Made by a program: the position numbers and the translations under genes. Below, one piece after another: positions 22,388-35,119 of a stretch of 64,000 bases of DNA (positions are counted from its first letter, which is position 1; each line of letters starts with the position of its first letter). The notes under the pieces were generated by a model. The model made no database searches. It had not been told where the DNA came from and saw only the letters and a program-made list of their open reading frames with translations. Source of the DNA: Dasypus novemcinctus (lineage: Eukaryota > Chordata > Mammalia > Cingulata > Dasypodidae); NCBI RefSeq assembly GCF_030445035.2, contig NC_080673.1, forward strand, positions 181,951,216-182,015,215, given 5' to 3'.

Positions 22388-24515
22388 ACTTTTATTCAAT
22401 ATTTTATTGCAAGTTCTAGCCAGCAAGAGAAGAAAAAGAAATAAAAGGCATACAGATTTGAAAGGAACAAGTAAAACGGTCTTTATTTGTAGGTGCACAT
22501 TGTGTATGAAAAAAATCCTAAGGAGACTACAAGAAAAGTTACTAGAAGTAGTAAATTTACCAAGGACTCAAGATACAAGGTCAATATGAAAAAAAAATCA
22601 ATTGTATTTCTAGATATTAACAACAAATCATTGAAATTTGAAATTTAAAAATACCATTTACAATAGTCATAAAAATGTGAAATAACTATAATTAGTAATA
22701 CAATTATAAAAATGTTCTTTCGTCAATTGTAATAAGTGTACCATGCTAAGGTAAGGTGTTGATTATAGGGTTGTGTATGTGAACTCTGTATTTTGTGAAT
22801 GATTTTTCTGTAATCCTACAACTTCACTAATTAAAAAAAGTTTATGAAAAGGTTAAATAATTAAGGATACAATTTAACAAAATATGTGCAAAAACTGTAC
22901 ACTGGTCCTGTAAAATCTGTTGAATGAAATTAAAGAAGGCATAAATAAATGAGTAGATATACCAAGTTCATGTATTGGAAGACTCAATATTGTTAAGATA
23001 TCAATCATTGCCAAACTGATTTATAGCTTTAATGCTATACCAATAAAATCTCAGTGGGATTTAGAAAAATGCAGCTATTTGGAAAATGCAAAGAAGCTAG
23101 AATAACGAAAATAATTTTGAAAGAGAACAATTTTGGAGGACCTTTACTACCTGATTTCAAGACTTACTATATAGTACTGAAACCAAGACAGTGTGGTATT
23201 AGCAAAAGGATAGACATAAATCCATGGAACAGAATAGAAAGTACAGAAATCAGCTAACACATATATGATCACTTGAGTTTTAGACAAAGTGCAGATATGA
23301 AAGGCAAGAGATAAACTTTTCAACAAATGATCCTCGAACAACTCTATATGCTTACCCAAAAACAAAAGCCTTGACTCTTTCAAATTCACACCATACTTAA
23401 AAAATTACCCCAAATAATGGATCATAAGCCTACATGTAAAGGCTTAAACTATAGAGTTTCTATGTGAAAACAGGCAAAAACCTTTGTAATCTTGGGTTAT
23501 GCAAAGATTTCTTAAAACATGACACAAAAAAAACATGAACCACAAAGAAAAAAATAAATAAATTGGGCTTCATTAAGATGAAAACTTTTGCTCTGTAAAA
23601 GATAATTAAAACTAAGAGACAAGCCACAAATTGGGAAATTTTTTTGCAAATGGTCATATTGTATCCAGAATAAAGAATTCTTAAAACTCAAAAATAAGAT
23701 AATCACTTAAAAATAGGCAAAAGATTTGAACAGATAGTTTACAAAAGTATATAAATGGCAAATAAGTATGAAAAGATGTTCAACATTATTAGTAACTAGG
23801 GGAATGGAAATTAAAACCACCTATTAGAATAACTAACATGATAATACCAAGTATTGGTGAGAATTTGGAGCAACTGCAATTCTAATTCTTACACATTGCT
23901 GGTGGGAATGTAAAATGGCATGGCCACTTCAGAAAATAATTTGGAGGTTTCTTAGAAAATTAAACATATGCTTACCATATGACCCAACAATCCTACTCTT
24001 AGGTGTTTACCCAAGAGAAATGAAGATATATGCCCATATAAAAACTTGTACACAAATGTTTAGTAGATTTATCCATCATATACCCAAATTGAAAACAACA
24101 CAGGTGTCCATCAACAGGTAAATGGATAAACAAATTGTGAAATATTCATTCAATGTAATACTACTCCGTAATACAAAGGAATGAACTACTGACAAGACAC
24201 AACATGGATGCATCTCAAAAATATGATGCTGAGCCAGACACAAAAGAGTATATATTATATGATTCAAATTACATGAAACCTAGAAAAGACAAATCTAAGC
24301 TTCAGAGACATAAGGCAAATCAGTGGTTACCAGGATGAATGGGTCATGAAATGGGAGGAGGGACAAAGAGCATTGTTTTGGGTTATGGTAATGGTCAAAA
24401 CCTTGATTGCAGTGGGGGGTACATAGACATGTACGTTTGTCAAACCTTACCAAAATGTACATTTAAAATGACTGCATTTTATTGTATGTAAATTATACCT
24501 CAATAAACTTGATTT
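22388..24515 (+). repeat. L1 3' half: ORF2 C-terminal remnant and 3' UTR
   Basis: Runs from 'tattttattgcaagttctagccagcaag' through 'aaccaagacagtgtggtattagc', 'cacattgctggtgggaatgtaaaatgg', 'aatcctactcttaggtgtttacccaag' and 'gtgtccatcaacaggtaaatggataaa'. It ends with the 3' UTR 'gtaaattatacctcaataaactt'. Many stops; short frames here (for example 23915-24121) are ORF2 shreds. A foreign ~165 bp L1ME-like 3' end interrupts it at ~22690-22855. Confidence 0.9.
22690..22855 (+). repeat. L1ME-type 3'-terminal fragment inserted in L1 ORF2 remnant
   Basis: 'cgtcaattgtaataagtgtaccatgctaaggtaaggtgttgattatagggt...ttctgtaatcctacaacttcactaat' is the terminal region of older L1s. It lies between 'acaatagtcataaaaatgtgaa' and 'ataattaaggatacaatttaac', which are adjacent in an uninterrupted L1 ORF2. 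Confidence 0.6.
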
Positions 24516-24619
24516 ATACACACAAAAAAGTTGAGCAGAAGTTTTTACAATTTCCCCGGTCAAAATATTCTTCCCCTTTGGACTTCCACAGCCAACACTG
24601 CAAATCAACTTGGTGGGTA

Positions 24620-24780
24620 AAATTGTTGTGTGACACTGGACAAGTTATTACCCTGAACTGAGAAAGTTTCCTCATCAGTAAAATGGGTGAATTAGATGAC
24701 TTCATCTCTTCATTCAATAAACATTTATTAAAGCCTATCATGAGGTAAACACGATGCTAAGTTCAGAGATATAAAGCTGA
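24620..24780 (+). repeat. MIR relic
   Basis: 'tgtgtgacactggacaagttattaccctgaa' and 'tttcctcatcagtaaaatgggtgaattagatgac' give the MIR core order. Confidence 0.7.
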
Positions 24781-24894
24781 AAAATAAATGATTTTTGACT
24801 TAAGAAGCTCACAGCTTAGTGGAAGAGAAAGACAAGCTAACACATGATTATGATACAATTTAGGTATATTTAGGGTAAAAGGAGGACTCCTAGG

Positions 24895-26190
24895 AAGAGC
24901 AGTCTTCCCTGATGTTGTGACACCTGAGCTGGGTTTTGAGGTACAAGTAAGAGTTAAGTGAAGAGGGAAGAGAAGGCATTCCAAGCAGAGGGTGCTGTAT
25001 GGGCACTGGGACAAAGGAGAGAGATACATCATGTGTCTAAGGAATTTCAGGTAGTTTAGTATTTCTGGAACAAAGAAGAATTCATCCTTGTAAGGTAATG
25101 GTTGTGGCTTTGATTTTAAAAAGTTAAAAAAACATTCCTCTAGATTGAGCATGTGTAGACAGGGGCTCTGAACCAAACGATTATACCCATGTTATAGTGG
25201 ATTCCCTATGAGGTCAAATGATAGTACTATCAGGATTCTGTTGCTGCTAAAGAGAATCTTCTGCCTCATACAACTAAACAGCCCAGGGTTAGGCTGGAGC
25301 TGTGTGATCTGGGGATCAACAACATCATCAACTGGGCAGCTTTTCACTCTTTCCATTCTTAGGTTGTAGCAGCTACAGGCCCTGCATCCTCCCTGTTCAT
25401 ATCCAGCTTCCCTGAAGGATTTAACAAATGCCTCATAACTGAGATTGATTGGCCCTCATTGGTCTAAGAGTTTACACTGATCTTGGACACAATCCCTGTG
25501 ACCAGAGACATGGTAGATGGTGCCTGGCTTGGGGAAGGAGGGGGTAAATCTCCAAATGAAAATTAGAGTTATTTTGTAAGAAAGGAGAATGGATACTGAG
25601 GAGAAATTATGTGTTTTAAGAAAAATAGATGCCAACAATTTTTGAAACAAATCAGGGGACATAAATACATATGGGCAAATTTCTTTGTGCATCTTCCATA
25701 TCTAGAGAACTGGTCAATGAAAGTTGACTTGAGAATAAGGTGAGTTTGAGAGCCAGAATATGTATATAAAAAACAATTATTCTATATTATAAGCACAGTT
25801 TTATGAGAACAAATAGACATAATTAATTCTATTTTACAGGTTCCAAAGTATCTTCACAAGAGAGTTTTTTTGAGTGGGACCTTGAAAAATGTAGAAGGTC
25901 TTGATGTCAGAGACAAAAGTACATGGCCATGGCTGGCTGAAGAATGGGCATGTAACCTGGTGAGGTGGAAGTACAGAATAGTGAATCAGTATGGGAGCAT
26001 TAGTGGAAAGACTGAACTGTGAAGAGTTTTTCCTGCCATGCTACAGAGCCTGGACTTTCTCCTTTAAGCAATGGGAATTGCTGAATTTTTTAAGGATAGA
26101 AGTGACACACTCAAATCTGTATTTAGAAAACTGTAGGAATGGATTAGACACTTCTCCTTGAGACAAGAAGGAAGGAGATAAGTGGGTATA
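24895..26190 (+). repeat. Ancient interspersed repeat, two segments (family not assigned)
   Basis: Segments at ~24895-25080 ('gacacctgagctgggttttgagg...gcattccaagcagaggg') and ~25860-26190 ('gagcctggactttctcctttaagcaatggg...gaagtgacacactcaaatctg') are in the order of one widespread ancient mammalian repeat. About 780 bp of unassigned DNA separates them. Confidence 0.45.
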
Positions 26191-28650
26191 TAAAGCTAAA
26201 TGTTGAGGTAGAGGCAGTTCAAACTGAATGGTCTCATTTTCCCTGTGAAATAGGAAGGAGAGCACATGCTGAGTGTGAGGGAGTGATGTACAGGTAAGTG
26301 AAGCTGGAAATTTCAGTTAGCCAGGACACTGTATTTCTAAAACATTCTGATTATAAAAGATCGTTCAATAAACTCTTCCCTGCATCATTGGGTGACTTGA
26401 AATCTAGAAGAGCCAAATACAATCTGTCTTAATTAGGCGATTTTGCCATCCATGCCAACGGCCATAGCTAGAATAACTATACGAGCATCATTGGTCACTT
26501 AGATCCTTGTGCTCTCTGGCAGTGCAGATGTGGAGTATCAGGATTTGGTTGGGGATGGCTTGGGAAGGTACAGGAGGAAGGAAGCTAAGTGAGGTAGTGT
26601 GAGGAGGTAGTTAGAAGGGAAGTTCTTAATGGGCCTGGCTGCCCTCAATGCACTATTTTAACAAGCAGATGAGCAGCTCAGAGCAGAGAGGAGTTTGTGG
26701 CAGCAGCAAAATGTTGGACAGCCTTCCAGGTATAGCTTTGGGATTCAGATTCAGAACTATTGGCTAGAGCCACCTGTTGGAAATGAAAGGATCTACTAAT
26801 ATATGGTCTGTTCCATTTTTAAAGACATGGTCTCAGATTATTGAATAAAACTATACAAATGCTAGTGAAGTTGAACAATCTTGATTAATTTCCCCAATTG
26901 TCTGACTTTAAAATGTCATATTTAAAACTAGTAACATCTTATATTTGCTTGGTGCTTTGCAGTTTAAAAAACCACTTTCAAATATATTTTCTCATGTAGT
27001 CCTATACAACCCTGTAAGGTAAACTGAGCAGAAAAAATAATTTCTAACCACATTCTCTTCCCAAAAAATTAGAGAAGAGAGATTAAATTGTCTAAGGACT
27101 TTCTGCTAGAACTAGAATTCCCAAATCTAGAGTTTGTAGTGGTGTAGACCACTACATGCCTCTTCTGAAAATGCTTATGAATATTCTCCTAAAGAAAGAA
27201 GGCAAGGATGGGCATAGCTGTACATATTTGACCTTAATCATTTAAAGCTTCTCCTCCTAACGTTTTTGCCATTTTCTCAGAGTTGGGGAAGGAAGTGTGC
27301 GTATGACCTCTTGATGAATATGCATTTTTACACACAGAATGACAAAGCATATGATTATAACTATATTCCCCTTAAAAGCAATAAATGGGGCTAAGAATCA
27401 ACGTGTAGAATATATTATGTAGTCCTCAGTAAGTCAAGTGCCTGACAAAATCATATAATACAGATTTTCAAATTAAAAACTAGTTGTATCAACTCCATCA
27501 CACTTGCAGTCTTGTGTTAAAATCTCATGTATTTTCTAACATATACTCTTTTTAAATAAAGGACTTATTAAATACATTTGAATAAAACTTAATAAAATTC
27601 TAGGCAACACATAAGCATATATATCTATTGATTTATAGTTACATTGGAATGAAATGAAGTGATTTGAGCGTAAAATCAAAAGTCAGTGAGTGGTTTTGGG
27701 GCTTTTTCTTTTTCCCACATACTATTAATCCACGTTATAGAAATGGCAAGTTTTTTGAAAGTAACATGAAATAAGACCTCTTACTTTTAATAAAGACCAA
27801 AATTAAAGTGATGCCTTGTATAATGCCTTCAGCTCTAGAATGAATGTTTAGTACCTACTTCTAGTCTCTTTCAGCTGCCCTGTCCTAGAAGCAAATCTTG
27901 TTCAATCAAGCTTCAGCAAAAGTGGATATGGTTTTGATTCTTCATTCTCTTGGGTGCCTTCTTTGTATACTTCCAAAATAACAGAATCTGGCAACAGGCC
28001 TCAGGAGTGTCAAGTCTTTCAACCAAGAAATGGAATTAAGAAGTTTGAAGGGATCAGCCCCCAAATTTTCTGACTTTTCTCAAAGAGTAAAGAATAAAAC
28101 ATTGTCCCACAGAGACAACAGTATTTGACCTTTCCAGTAGAGATCTTTAAAGGAGAAATAATATTTAAAAGAAAATAAAGAAGAAAAAAAATAAAGGAGA
28201 AATAAAATGGAAGGGATCTAAAAGATCCCTGGTAGGAGAAAAGTTGCTAAAAACATCAAAGTACATTTGAATTCCAACTCAAAAGCATTATCTCATTCAA
28301 GTCTTCCCTCCACTCCCCCATCATCCCACCTCATACATATCCATCTCTTCCCCACTATAGCTCTGAGCGAGGAGCAATTCATAAGATAAAATAATACATT
28401 ATCTAAAGATAAATTTACAAGCTGACATAAGAGAATTATCCCAGAAGCTACATTACCTCTTCAAGTTTATTACAGTATCTTCAGTTCTTATTGCATATAT
28501 TGTAACATGCCTTTTACAAGTAGGATTGGATACAGTATGCTCAATTTAGCAGACGTTATATCTTTGCTTCTGTCTTGAAAATCAGCAGCATGCATACAAT
28601 ATTTGGTGTGCAGAGTTATTATTTCAAAAAGTGAAAAACTACTTAGGCTA
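26190..28650. other. Intergenic 3' of TBC1D19, no gene seen
   Basis: AT-rich DNA with an old MIR/L2-like shred near 26950-27140 ('gcttggtgctttgcagttt...ctgtaaggtaaactgag'). No open frame of note. Confidence 0.5.
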
Positions 28651-28780
28651 AACTGTGAAGGAAACATGATCTTTATTGGCTTTTATGCAAAGGTTAATTT
28701 TGGTTTTATGCAGAATTTGCATAGTTCATGATTAGTTTCTAATGAAAACCTAGGTGTGTAGTCAGTGATCTTGAAGAAGC
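28650..28780 (-). other. TBC1D19: TBC1D19 3' UTR (predicted)
   Basis: About 130 bp from the stop codon to a predicted cleavage site 10-30 nt past AATAAA. No other AATAAA or ATTAAA lies closer to the stop on this strand. The exact cleavage position is inferred; use of more distal sites is possible. Confidence 0.7.
28672..28677 (-). terminator. TBC1D19: Canonical poly(A) signal AATAAA for TBC1D19
   Basis: AATAAA in the context GCCAATAAAGATC on the minus strand, 104-109 nt after the TGA stop. The position suits the single short 3' UTR. Confidence 0.8.
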
Positions 28781-28855
28781 TCAGGTGACAGTAGCAAACA
28801 GAAAAATCTGAAGAAGAGGCATAACTTTTAAAGTGGAAAGGTCAGCAAGAACTGC
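28781..28855 (-). CDS. TBC1D19: TBC1D19 terminal coding exon and stop
   Basis: Last coding segment: 25 codons including the stop, after acceptor TTTTTTGTTTCAG. It reads AVLADLSTLKVMPLLQIFLF followed by ATVT and TGA. The C-terminus FLFATVT is what I remember for TBC1D19. The preceding exon ends on a codon boundary, so the join is in phase 0. The 3' UTR continues toward lower coordinates, with a poly(A) signal at 28672-28677. Confidence 0.96.
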   Translation of the reverse strand, partial: AVLADLSTLKVMPLLQIFLFATVT

Positions 28856-29873
28856 CTGAAACAAAAAACAAAAAGAATTATTAATATCAGAGTTCTAATT
28901 AGCAAAGTGAAAACTATAAAATAAGGCACAACAACAGACACACATCATTACAATGAAATTCTGGCATCAACACACCTGCCAGGTTCTTCAGATTTGTCCT
29001 CAATCTTTGTACTAAACAACTTTCCTTCTCTTTTCTGAATTTCTCAAGGTTAGTCTATGTGTGAAGTGCTAAAATGTGCAGTAGAAAATAACCTGGGCTT
29101 TAGCCTTGAGCCTTCTTCAAATATACAAGGTAGCATGGGTTTATAAGAGGTCTAACATTTCAACTTGCTTCTATAAATAACCTTACATTACAAATCCTAG
29201 TCCCCTAATACTAGAATGAGGAGTAGCTGACTTCAGGAAATAATTTTGAGATGGAACTAATGTTTATTCAGTTGCAAGACATAAACATCCTCTTCCCTTT
29301 AAACAAAGAGTGTAGGCAGCTATTTTAAGGATACAACTTACATTTCTATGAGAGATAACAAATAGAGTAACATGGTAAGCCACTATTTAATTGAACTATA
29401 TTTCAGGTACAAATTATGCCATTAAAAGAAAAAAGTTTTAAATAATTAACTCACAATTAAAAATAACCAAGTATTTTTAGCCTACATATCTTTACTATAT
29501 CTGCCAAAAACAGATTTCTAATGCTCTCAAATAGGTTTTCTTTGTTCTATGAGCATAACACATGGATAATCAGAGAATGCAAGATAAACTCTGATAGTTT
29601 CTATTAAAATTACTGGATATCTAGTTTCCTATAATGGTTAAAAGGGTTTCCTATAATAATCTTGTTTATGACCACTTTCGCAAGAAGACTGTTTTCTAGT
29701 ATTGAAGGAATTTGAATATTTGATATTACTTTGCTTAGAACTTACAGGTTTTTACCCAGGTTAAAAAACTAGTCTATGAGTAACGTGTGTCCTATGCATC
29801 TGAGACTAAAGTGCCATGGCTGGCAATCTCTCAGGAACTATTTCCATCCCATCAGAGCGAAACTTATCCTTAC

Positions 29874-29944
29874 TTCAGCTGCAGCCAGTGATGTCACCTC
29901 CATCAGGTTCACTGCTCGGAAAGCAAACACAGCAGCTGCCAGGA
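29874..29944 (-). CDS. TBC1D19: TBC1D19 coding exon (71 bp)
   Basis: Penultimate coding exon, with acceptor CATTCTTTTCCAG and donor GTAAGG. Two bases complete the Val codon started in the 116 bp exon. Then 23 codons read LAAAVFAFRAVNLMEVTSLA and end AAE on a codon boundary. This is an alanine-rich helix of the distal TBC fold. The open frames on the opposite strand over this segment are shadows of the exon. Confidence 0.96.
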
Positions 29945-31073
29945 CTGGAAAAGAATGCATACTATTTCAACTGCTCGCCTACTCATCAGCCCAACACACT
30001 TACTGTTATGCCCATATGCCCACAACCAACTATGAAAGCTCGGAGTGAGTGCTTTATATGATTGTACACCCGCACTCTTAGTTATGGTCTTGTGATGAAT
30101 GGAAATTGTCTTCTTAGAAAAGAGTGCTTGGGGTTAGACAAACTGAATCCCATATTTTTTGGAAAAAGGAAAACCCAATGGTCTTAAAGCCATTTACAGA
30201 TTGTTTCCTTCATACTTATAATTTAAATGATAAGTTTTAAAGAATTTAAATGGTAAGTTTTAAAATGGCATGAAGACCTAATGGCTGTCTTATAAATTAA
30301 GGTTTATTTTAATGCAGGTGTTTCTTAGTAATGCAAGAGAGAGGCTTCTGAAAAGTTACATGGAGATTGAATTGTAAAATTTATTAGCTCACATTTCATT
30401 TGTATCAAGGAGGCTTCCTGATAGATAGAAATCTGGCAATGAAGGCTTTTCTTCTTATATTTTTAGATTATTTTGTTATGTTTATATTTTTTATACTCAG
30501 CATTGACTTTCTTAGAGTCTCACAAATGTGTGTCCATGGGGAGGGCTTCTGTGGGATTGATTCTGACACTGACATTAGTGTTGGCTACAGGAAAAAAGAA
30601 GTTGAAGCTTGGAGAAAAAAACACATTACAGGACATCTTTAAAGTCAACAACATATATTAAGTTGAAAACAACATTTAGATTCCATTATATAAATGCATG
30701 TGAAAAAAGTATTGAAAACATGCCATACTTATTCATATACAATCTACCATAGACCTTCATGTTAGGATATGATTCATTACAAACAATGGAAGCACCCATG
30801 TAAGGCAGATGACCCTGATAAGGAGATAGTACTGGTTGGACATGACTCTTGACTTTACCCTGCTTTTCATCAACATTTCCTTGAAGTATAGGGAATTAGT
30901 GGTAAGGAATCTTCAAGTTATCTGGAAGACTGATTCCTAGGTCTATTGTATAGCTGATGTAAATATGAATCTATATACATTGAATATATTTTTTTACTAT
31001 GGAATAATAATAGTGAATGTAGCAATTTAATATGGTTATATATTTCAAACATAGACATTGGCTTATGTTTGTA

Positions 31074-31566
31074 ATGTGGTCTGTACCTGGGCGTGACTAA
31101 GTTATCATTAGGGCTTTGATTGGGCCATGTCATTAGGGTGTTAAGTCCCCGCTCCTTGGTGGGTGGGGATTTACAGATAAAAGGCATGGCAAAGGTCAGA
31201 GTTGAGGGTTTTGGAGTTTGATGCTGAACCCTTAAGCTGGAGCCCTGGGAAGTAAGCTCACAGAAGAAAGAGAAGCAAGTCTCAGGAAGAGAGGAACGCT
31301 GAGCCCAGGAAGAAGCAAGCCCTGGGAAGAGATGAACCCTGAACCCAGAGAGAAGCAAGACCCTGGAAGAGAGGAACCCAGGAAGCCTCACAGATATCAG
31401 CAGCCATCTTGCTCCAACATATGAAAATAGACTTTGGTGAGGGAAGTAACTTATGCTTTATGGCCTGGTATCTGTAAGCTCCTACCCCAAATAAATAAAT
31501 ACCCTTTATAAAAACCAACCGATTTCTGATATTTTGCATCAGCTCCCCTTTGGCTGACTAATACAC
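31074..31566 (+). repeat. LTR-like xenarthran repeat with internal 40 bp x3 array
   Basis: Starts near 'gtaatgtggtctgtacctgggcgtgactaag'. Ends 'aaataaataaataccctttata...gatattttgcatcagctcccctttggctgactaataca'. Contains three tandem 40 bp units at 31271, 31311 and 31351. The long minus-strand frame across it (30918-31391) is not a gene. Lies in the TBC1D19 intron between the 71 and 116 bp exons. Confidence 0.65.
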
Positions 31567-31569
31567 AGT

Positions 31570-31720
31570 GATAGTAGTTAATTCTCACACCGATCCTATG
31601 AGTTAAGTACTATTTGTCTCATTTTACTAATGTGGAAACTAGGCAGTGCGAGTTTGATTGACATGCTAAGCATCACACAGCTAGGAGTTTGTAGAGACAA
31701 TGTTCAAGCCCGGCTCAAAA
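31570..31720 (-). repeat. MIR relic
   Basis: 'gttaattctcacaccgatcctatgagttaagtactatt' then 'cacacagctaggagtttgtagagacaa', antisense MIR. Confidence 0.65.
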
Positions 31721-34700
31721 GCCTGTGTTGCTAACCGTGTTGTAATGACATTATTGAGATTGAAGGTAAGCCCTAATGACTCATCCCTGACATCTGTGCG
31801 CTCCTCAGCCTCCTCTTCTCTGCTGTCCCTCAGAATGGTTAACAGAGATGGCACAAAGGATAATGCCGTGGCCCTCCTGGACTCTGATATGTGTTTGCTC
31901 CTGAAGAGTAGTTAGACAAAGGCAGAGTGCAATCACTGACTGGGAAGCAAAGGCATTTTTCAAAGGCACAACAGAACTTGCTCAGTTTGGCAAAAAAGCA
32001 TTAGAACAGTTAGATAGGAATATTCTGGAGGAAAAAAAAAAACAGATGAGAGTGGTCAAACAAAATTTTAAAACTCAAGTCAGCTATATTATTCAATATA
32101 TAACAAGGATACAAGAGATTTGGGACAGAGAATTTACTCTTTAATTGAAAAGGTGAAAACTCAAGTACTTAAAAGTGACCAAGCTTCAAGTTCACAACAA
32201 TATTTACTGAAAACCATTTCTGTGGACCAGCTTCCCAATATCTGAAATCATATTTTGTATGGTGGAGACATTTTAGAAGCTAAGAAGTGTGATCATTACT
32301 TCCTTTTTTGAATATACCTGAACAGAGTTAATGAAAGCTTGGCAAAATGGCTATATTTTCTGCTGCAGCAGGAAAAAGAGTTTTTCATAGGGGGAAATTG
32401 TTTTTCTAAAGGTAGATGGGATTTGGGAATGGGGTAGGAATAAAAGAATAGTTCACTAATTGACCTCAGCATCCAAAATGTTTATATGCTCATAACCTTT
32501 ATTTATCTTGGTGTCATATCACAGAAGTTCCTTTCCCTCTGCTTCATGTTTGGTTTGCCCAGCCCTTCCACTGAACCGGTTTGTTTGTCAAAGGAGAAAA
32601 GATCTATCTTTGGGTATTTTTAACTGGAATCATGCTTCATCTGAAATGTAAAAACTCTAATATTTACTTTTGGTCTTTTAAACTACTCTCATTACTTTAA
32701 TTCTAAGGAACTTTATTATTAGCATTAAGACATCTTTGTTTTAAACTATTCTTTAAAAGTTCTAATTTACCAAGCAGTGATATTTACTAAAATATTCCTA
32801 AGGATTATTTGACCAGAAAACATGGTCCCCAAATATTCATACCCAAAAATGTATGCTTTAATCAAAAGCAATTTTTGAATATCTACAGGAAATTATCTTG
32901 CCCTTATGGCTCTTTATCTGATTTTCATGATAGGGGAACACCAATCAGCCTAGTTCCATTTTTATATATTCTAGAATTTTTCCAACAGGGAAAGTAGATG
33001 GATACAACAGTGTGGATTGCATTTCTACTTATTCATCAGTAACTTTTCAGTTAATGTATTGTGCTCACAGCAGAATGCCTGGCTTAGAGCAAATACAGTA
33101 CTAAATATATATTTATTTCTTTTTTTCCTTCAGTTTGCTGAGGGGTGATAAGGTACAGAATGAGAGAATTTAAGTTGGAAGAGCCTTTTAATTCAACCTT
33201 CCTTCCCGAGTAGGAAAACTCTTTATCCTTCCGGTTAAAGTAGCCCATTCTACTTCTGAAAAGCCCTAATATTAGAAAGTATTTTTGTATATTGAACCTT
33301 CTTCTTTAACATGCTTTGGTGAATTTTAAAAATTTGCTATCAAAAGCTAAATACTATATTCTTCCAAATTTATGGCATATCCAGAGGAGAACTGTTTGGC
33401 AAAAAAGTTTTAAATCCCAATATCTGAGAAACAGTAGTAGAAAACTTGGCTAATTAGCCTGGAAAAATAGAAGACTTTGGGGAAGGATTGGGGATTCAAG
33501 AGTGAAAAAAAATATGGTAATGATCCTGACTTAACAAGAATACATTTTAAGAAGTCATATCATCTAGAAATGAAATGGGCTATCTGATAAGACAGAGATT
33601 ACCCAACAATGAAGTGTTCAAAGAGAGGATGAGGCCTGTCTATCAGAAATAGTTAACAGAAGTTATACCTGATGAACTCTAGGATTCCTTCTATCTCTAT
33701 ATGTATCACTGCCATTCAGCCAAAACAGATGAAGGCAGACCATTCTCCCCTAAATCACAATTGTATGGGCTTTTTAAAAAATTGAGAGAGGCTACCAGGA
33801 GTTGTAAAAACATCAACAACAACAAAAAATCTCTAAGTTATCTCTCTTATTATACTGGGGTGACAATTATCATCATAGTATTTTATTATTCTAATTTTCC
33901 TTTTCAAAATGCCACCCAATTACTATAGACCTCTTAGCACTTAAAAACATGTTAATACGGTACCCAAAGAAGCTTTTACAAGGAAAGGGTCTTCTCCAAC
34001 TAAACATTTCTACAATGACCCAGAGAAGTGACTTTACAATGCTATCAATTTAAGATAAGGAATTAAAGGCTTACAGAGGGTAAATAAATTGTTTAATCTT
34101 AAACAGAGAAGAAGATTGGATCCAGCACTCTCAAAACTTTCCTGTTCTCCAATCATTGTTATGAAAAACATCATAATTACTACTGACTTGACTGATAATC
34201 CCAGTGATACCAATAGCTGTATCTGTGTAGCATAAGAGAAGCAAAATAATACAAATAATAAGAAACAGATGCCTTGTATATTATCATACAATTGTTTTGT
34301 ATGTATATCCATTGTAAGAGCTACGGGGCTTGAGAGAATATCTAAAAGGGGAAACTCAGCCATCAACATGGGAGTCAGAGACTGTAGTAAAAAGGAAAAG
34401 GTTTTGAATTTAGTGTAAAGAGGGGCCCAAAAGAGCCGAGATTTCAGTCTAGAGTTTAGGTAGTAGTTGAGAAGGGACACAGATCAGAATGCTAAGATGG
34501 AAGGTAGCCCCAGAACCTATACTCGACTACACAGATCTCACAGGTGTTGTTCAGAGATAATAAGCCATGGCTGGATTAAAACAGGAGAAGGGAAGGGAAG
34601 TGGACTTTTCTGGGAGCCAAGACTAGGAATAGTCTGGTGTTAGGCAAACAGAAGTATCTAGATTACTGAACTTCAGTACCTGTACTCTAAGCCATTGTCA

Positions 34701-34846
34701 AATGTTCAATCTATTAAATGTTTCTGAATTGGAAATTACAGGTAACTGTAGACTTAGATCAGATTAAAGATAGTAAACATTAGAACGGGTTGTGGCCTTA
34801 CTATACTATAGAAACAGCATATGTTTTACAATGCACTTATTCTTAC
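31721..34846. other. TBC1D19: TBC1D19 intron, no gene seen
   Basis: Mostly unique AT-rich intronic DNA. The 148 aa frame at 34034-34480 (minus) has no recognised domain and no coding-like neighbours. Confidence 0.5.
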
Positions 34847-34962
34847 CAGCAAGAATTTCCAAAGAGTTGTATCCTAGGATTCTATCCCACAAAAGCAAGA
34901 GTTGATCCGTAGCTAAGTATCCAGAGAAAGCTCGAACCATCCATTTAAATGATATACGAAGT
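34847..34962 (-). CDS. TBC1D19: TBC1D19 coding exon (116 bp), TBC C-terminal signature
   Basis: Internal exon with acceptor CCTTGCTTACAG and donor GTAAGA. The first base completes Pro. It then encodes LRISFKWMVRAFSGYLATDQ followed by LLLLWDRILGYNSLEILA, leaving one base for the next Val codon. The W-x-x-R-x-F...LLLWDRIL-G pattern is the conserved distal TBC motif (hydrophobic-WD-hydrophobic-G), so this is the most diagnostic exon for the family. The reading frame is intact. An L1 remnant split by a DAS-III SINE begins roughly 150 bp upstream of the acceptor. Confidence 0.97.
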
Positions 34963-35119
34963 CTGTAAGCAAGGATAAAAGAAAATAAAGTTTCACCAGT
35001 ACAATTTTTTTCTTACAGAAAGACAAAATCAGAGGAGCACAACTATTGCTAGGGTATCTCCTTTGAGAGTCTCACAAGGCATATGGGTATTTAAAACTCA
35101 AGTACTCCCTTAAAAGCTG

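Noticed and set aside
29776..30061. Two overlapping 80-90 aa plus-strand frames
   Set aside because: Shadow of the 71 bp TBC1D19 exon on the opposite strand.
30918..31391. 157 aa minus-strand frame
   Set aside because: Lies antisense to an LTR-like repeat and its 40 bp tandem array; repetitive SxxVLLLSGF-type peptide is an artefact.
34034..34480. 148 aa minus-strand frame in a TBC1D19 intron
   Set aside because: No recognised domain, no coding bias seen, within an intron on the same strand as the gene but without splice support.
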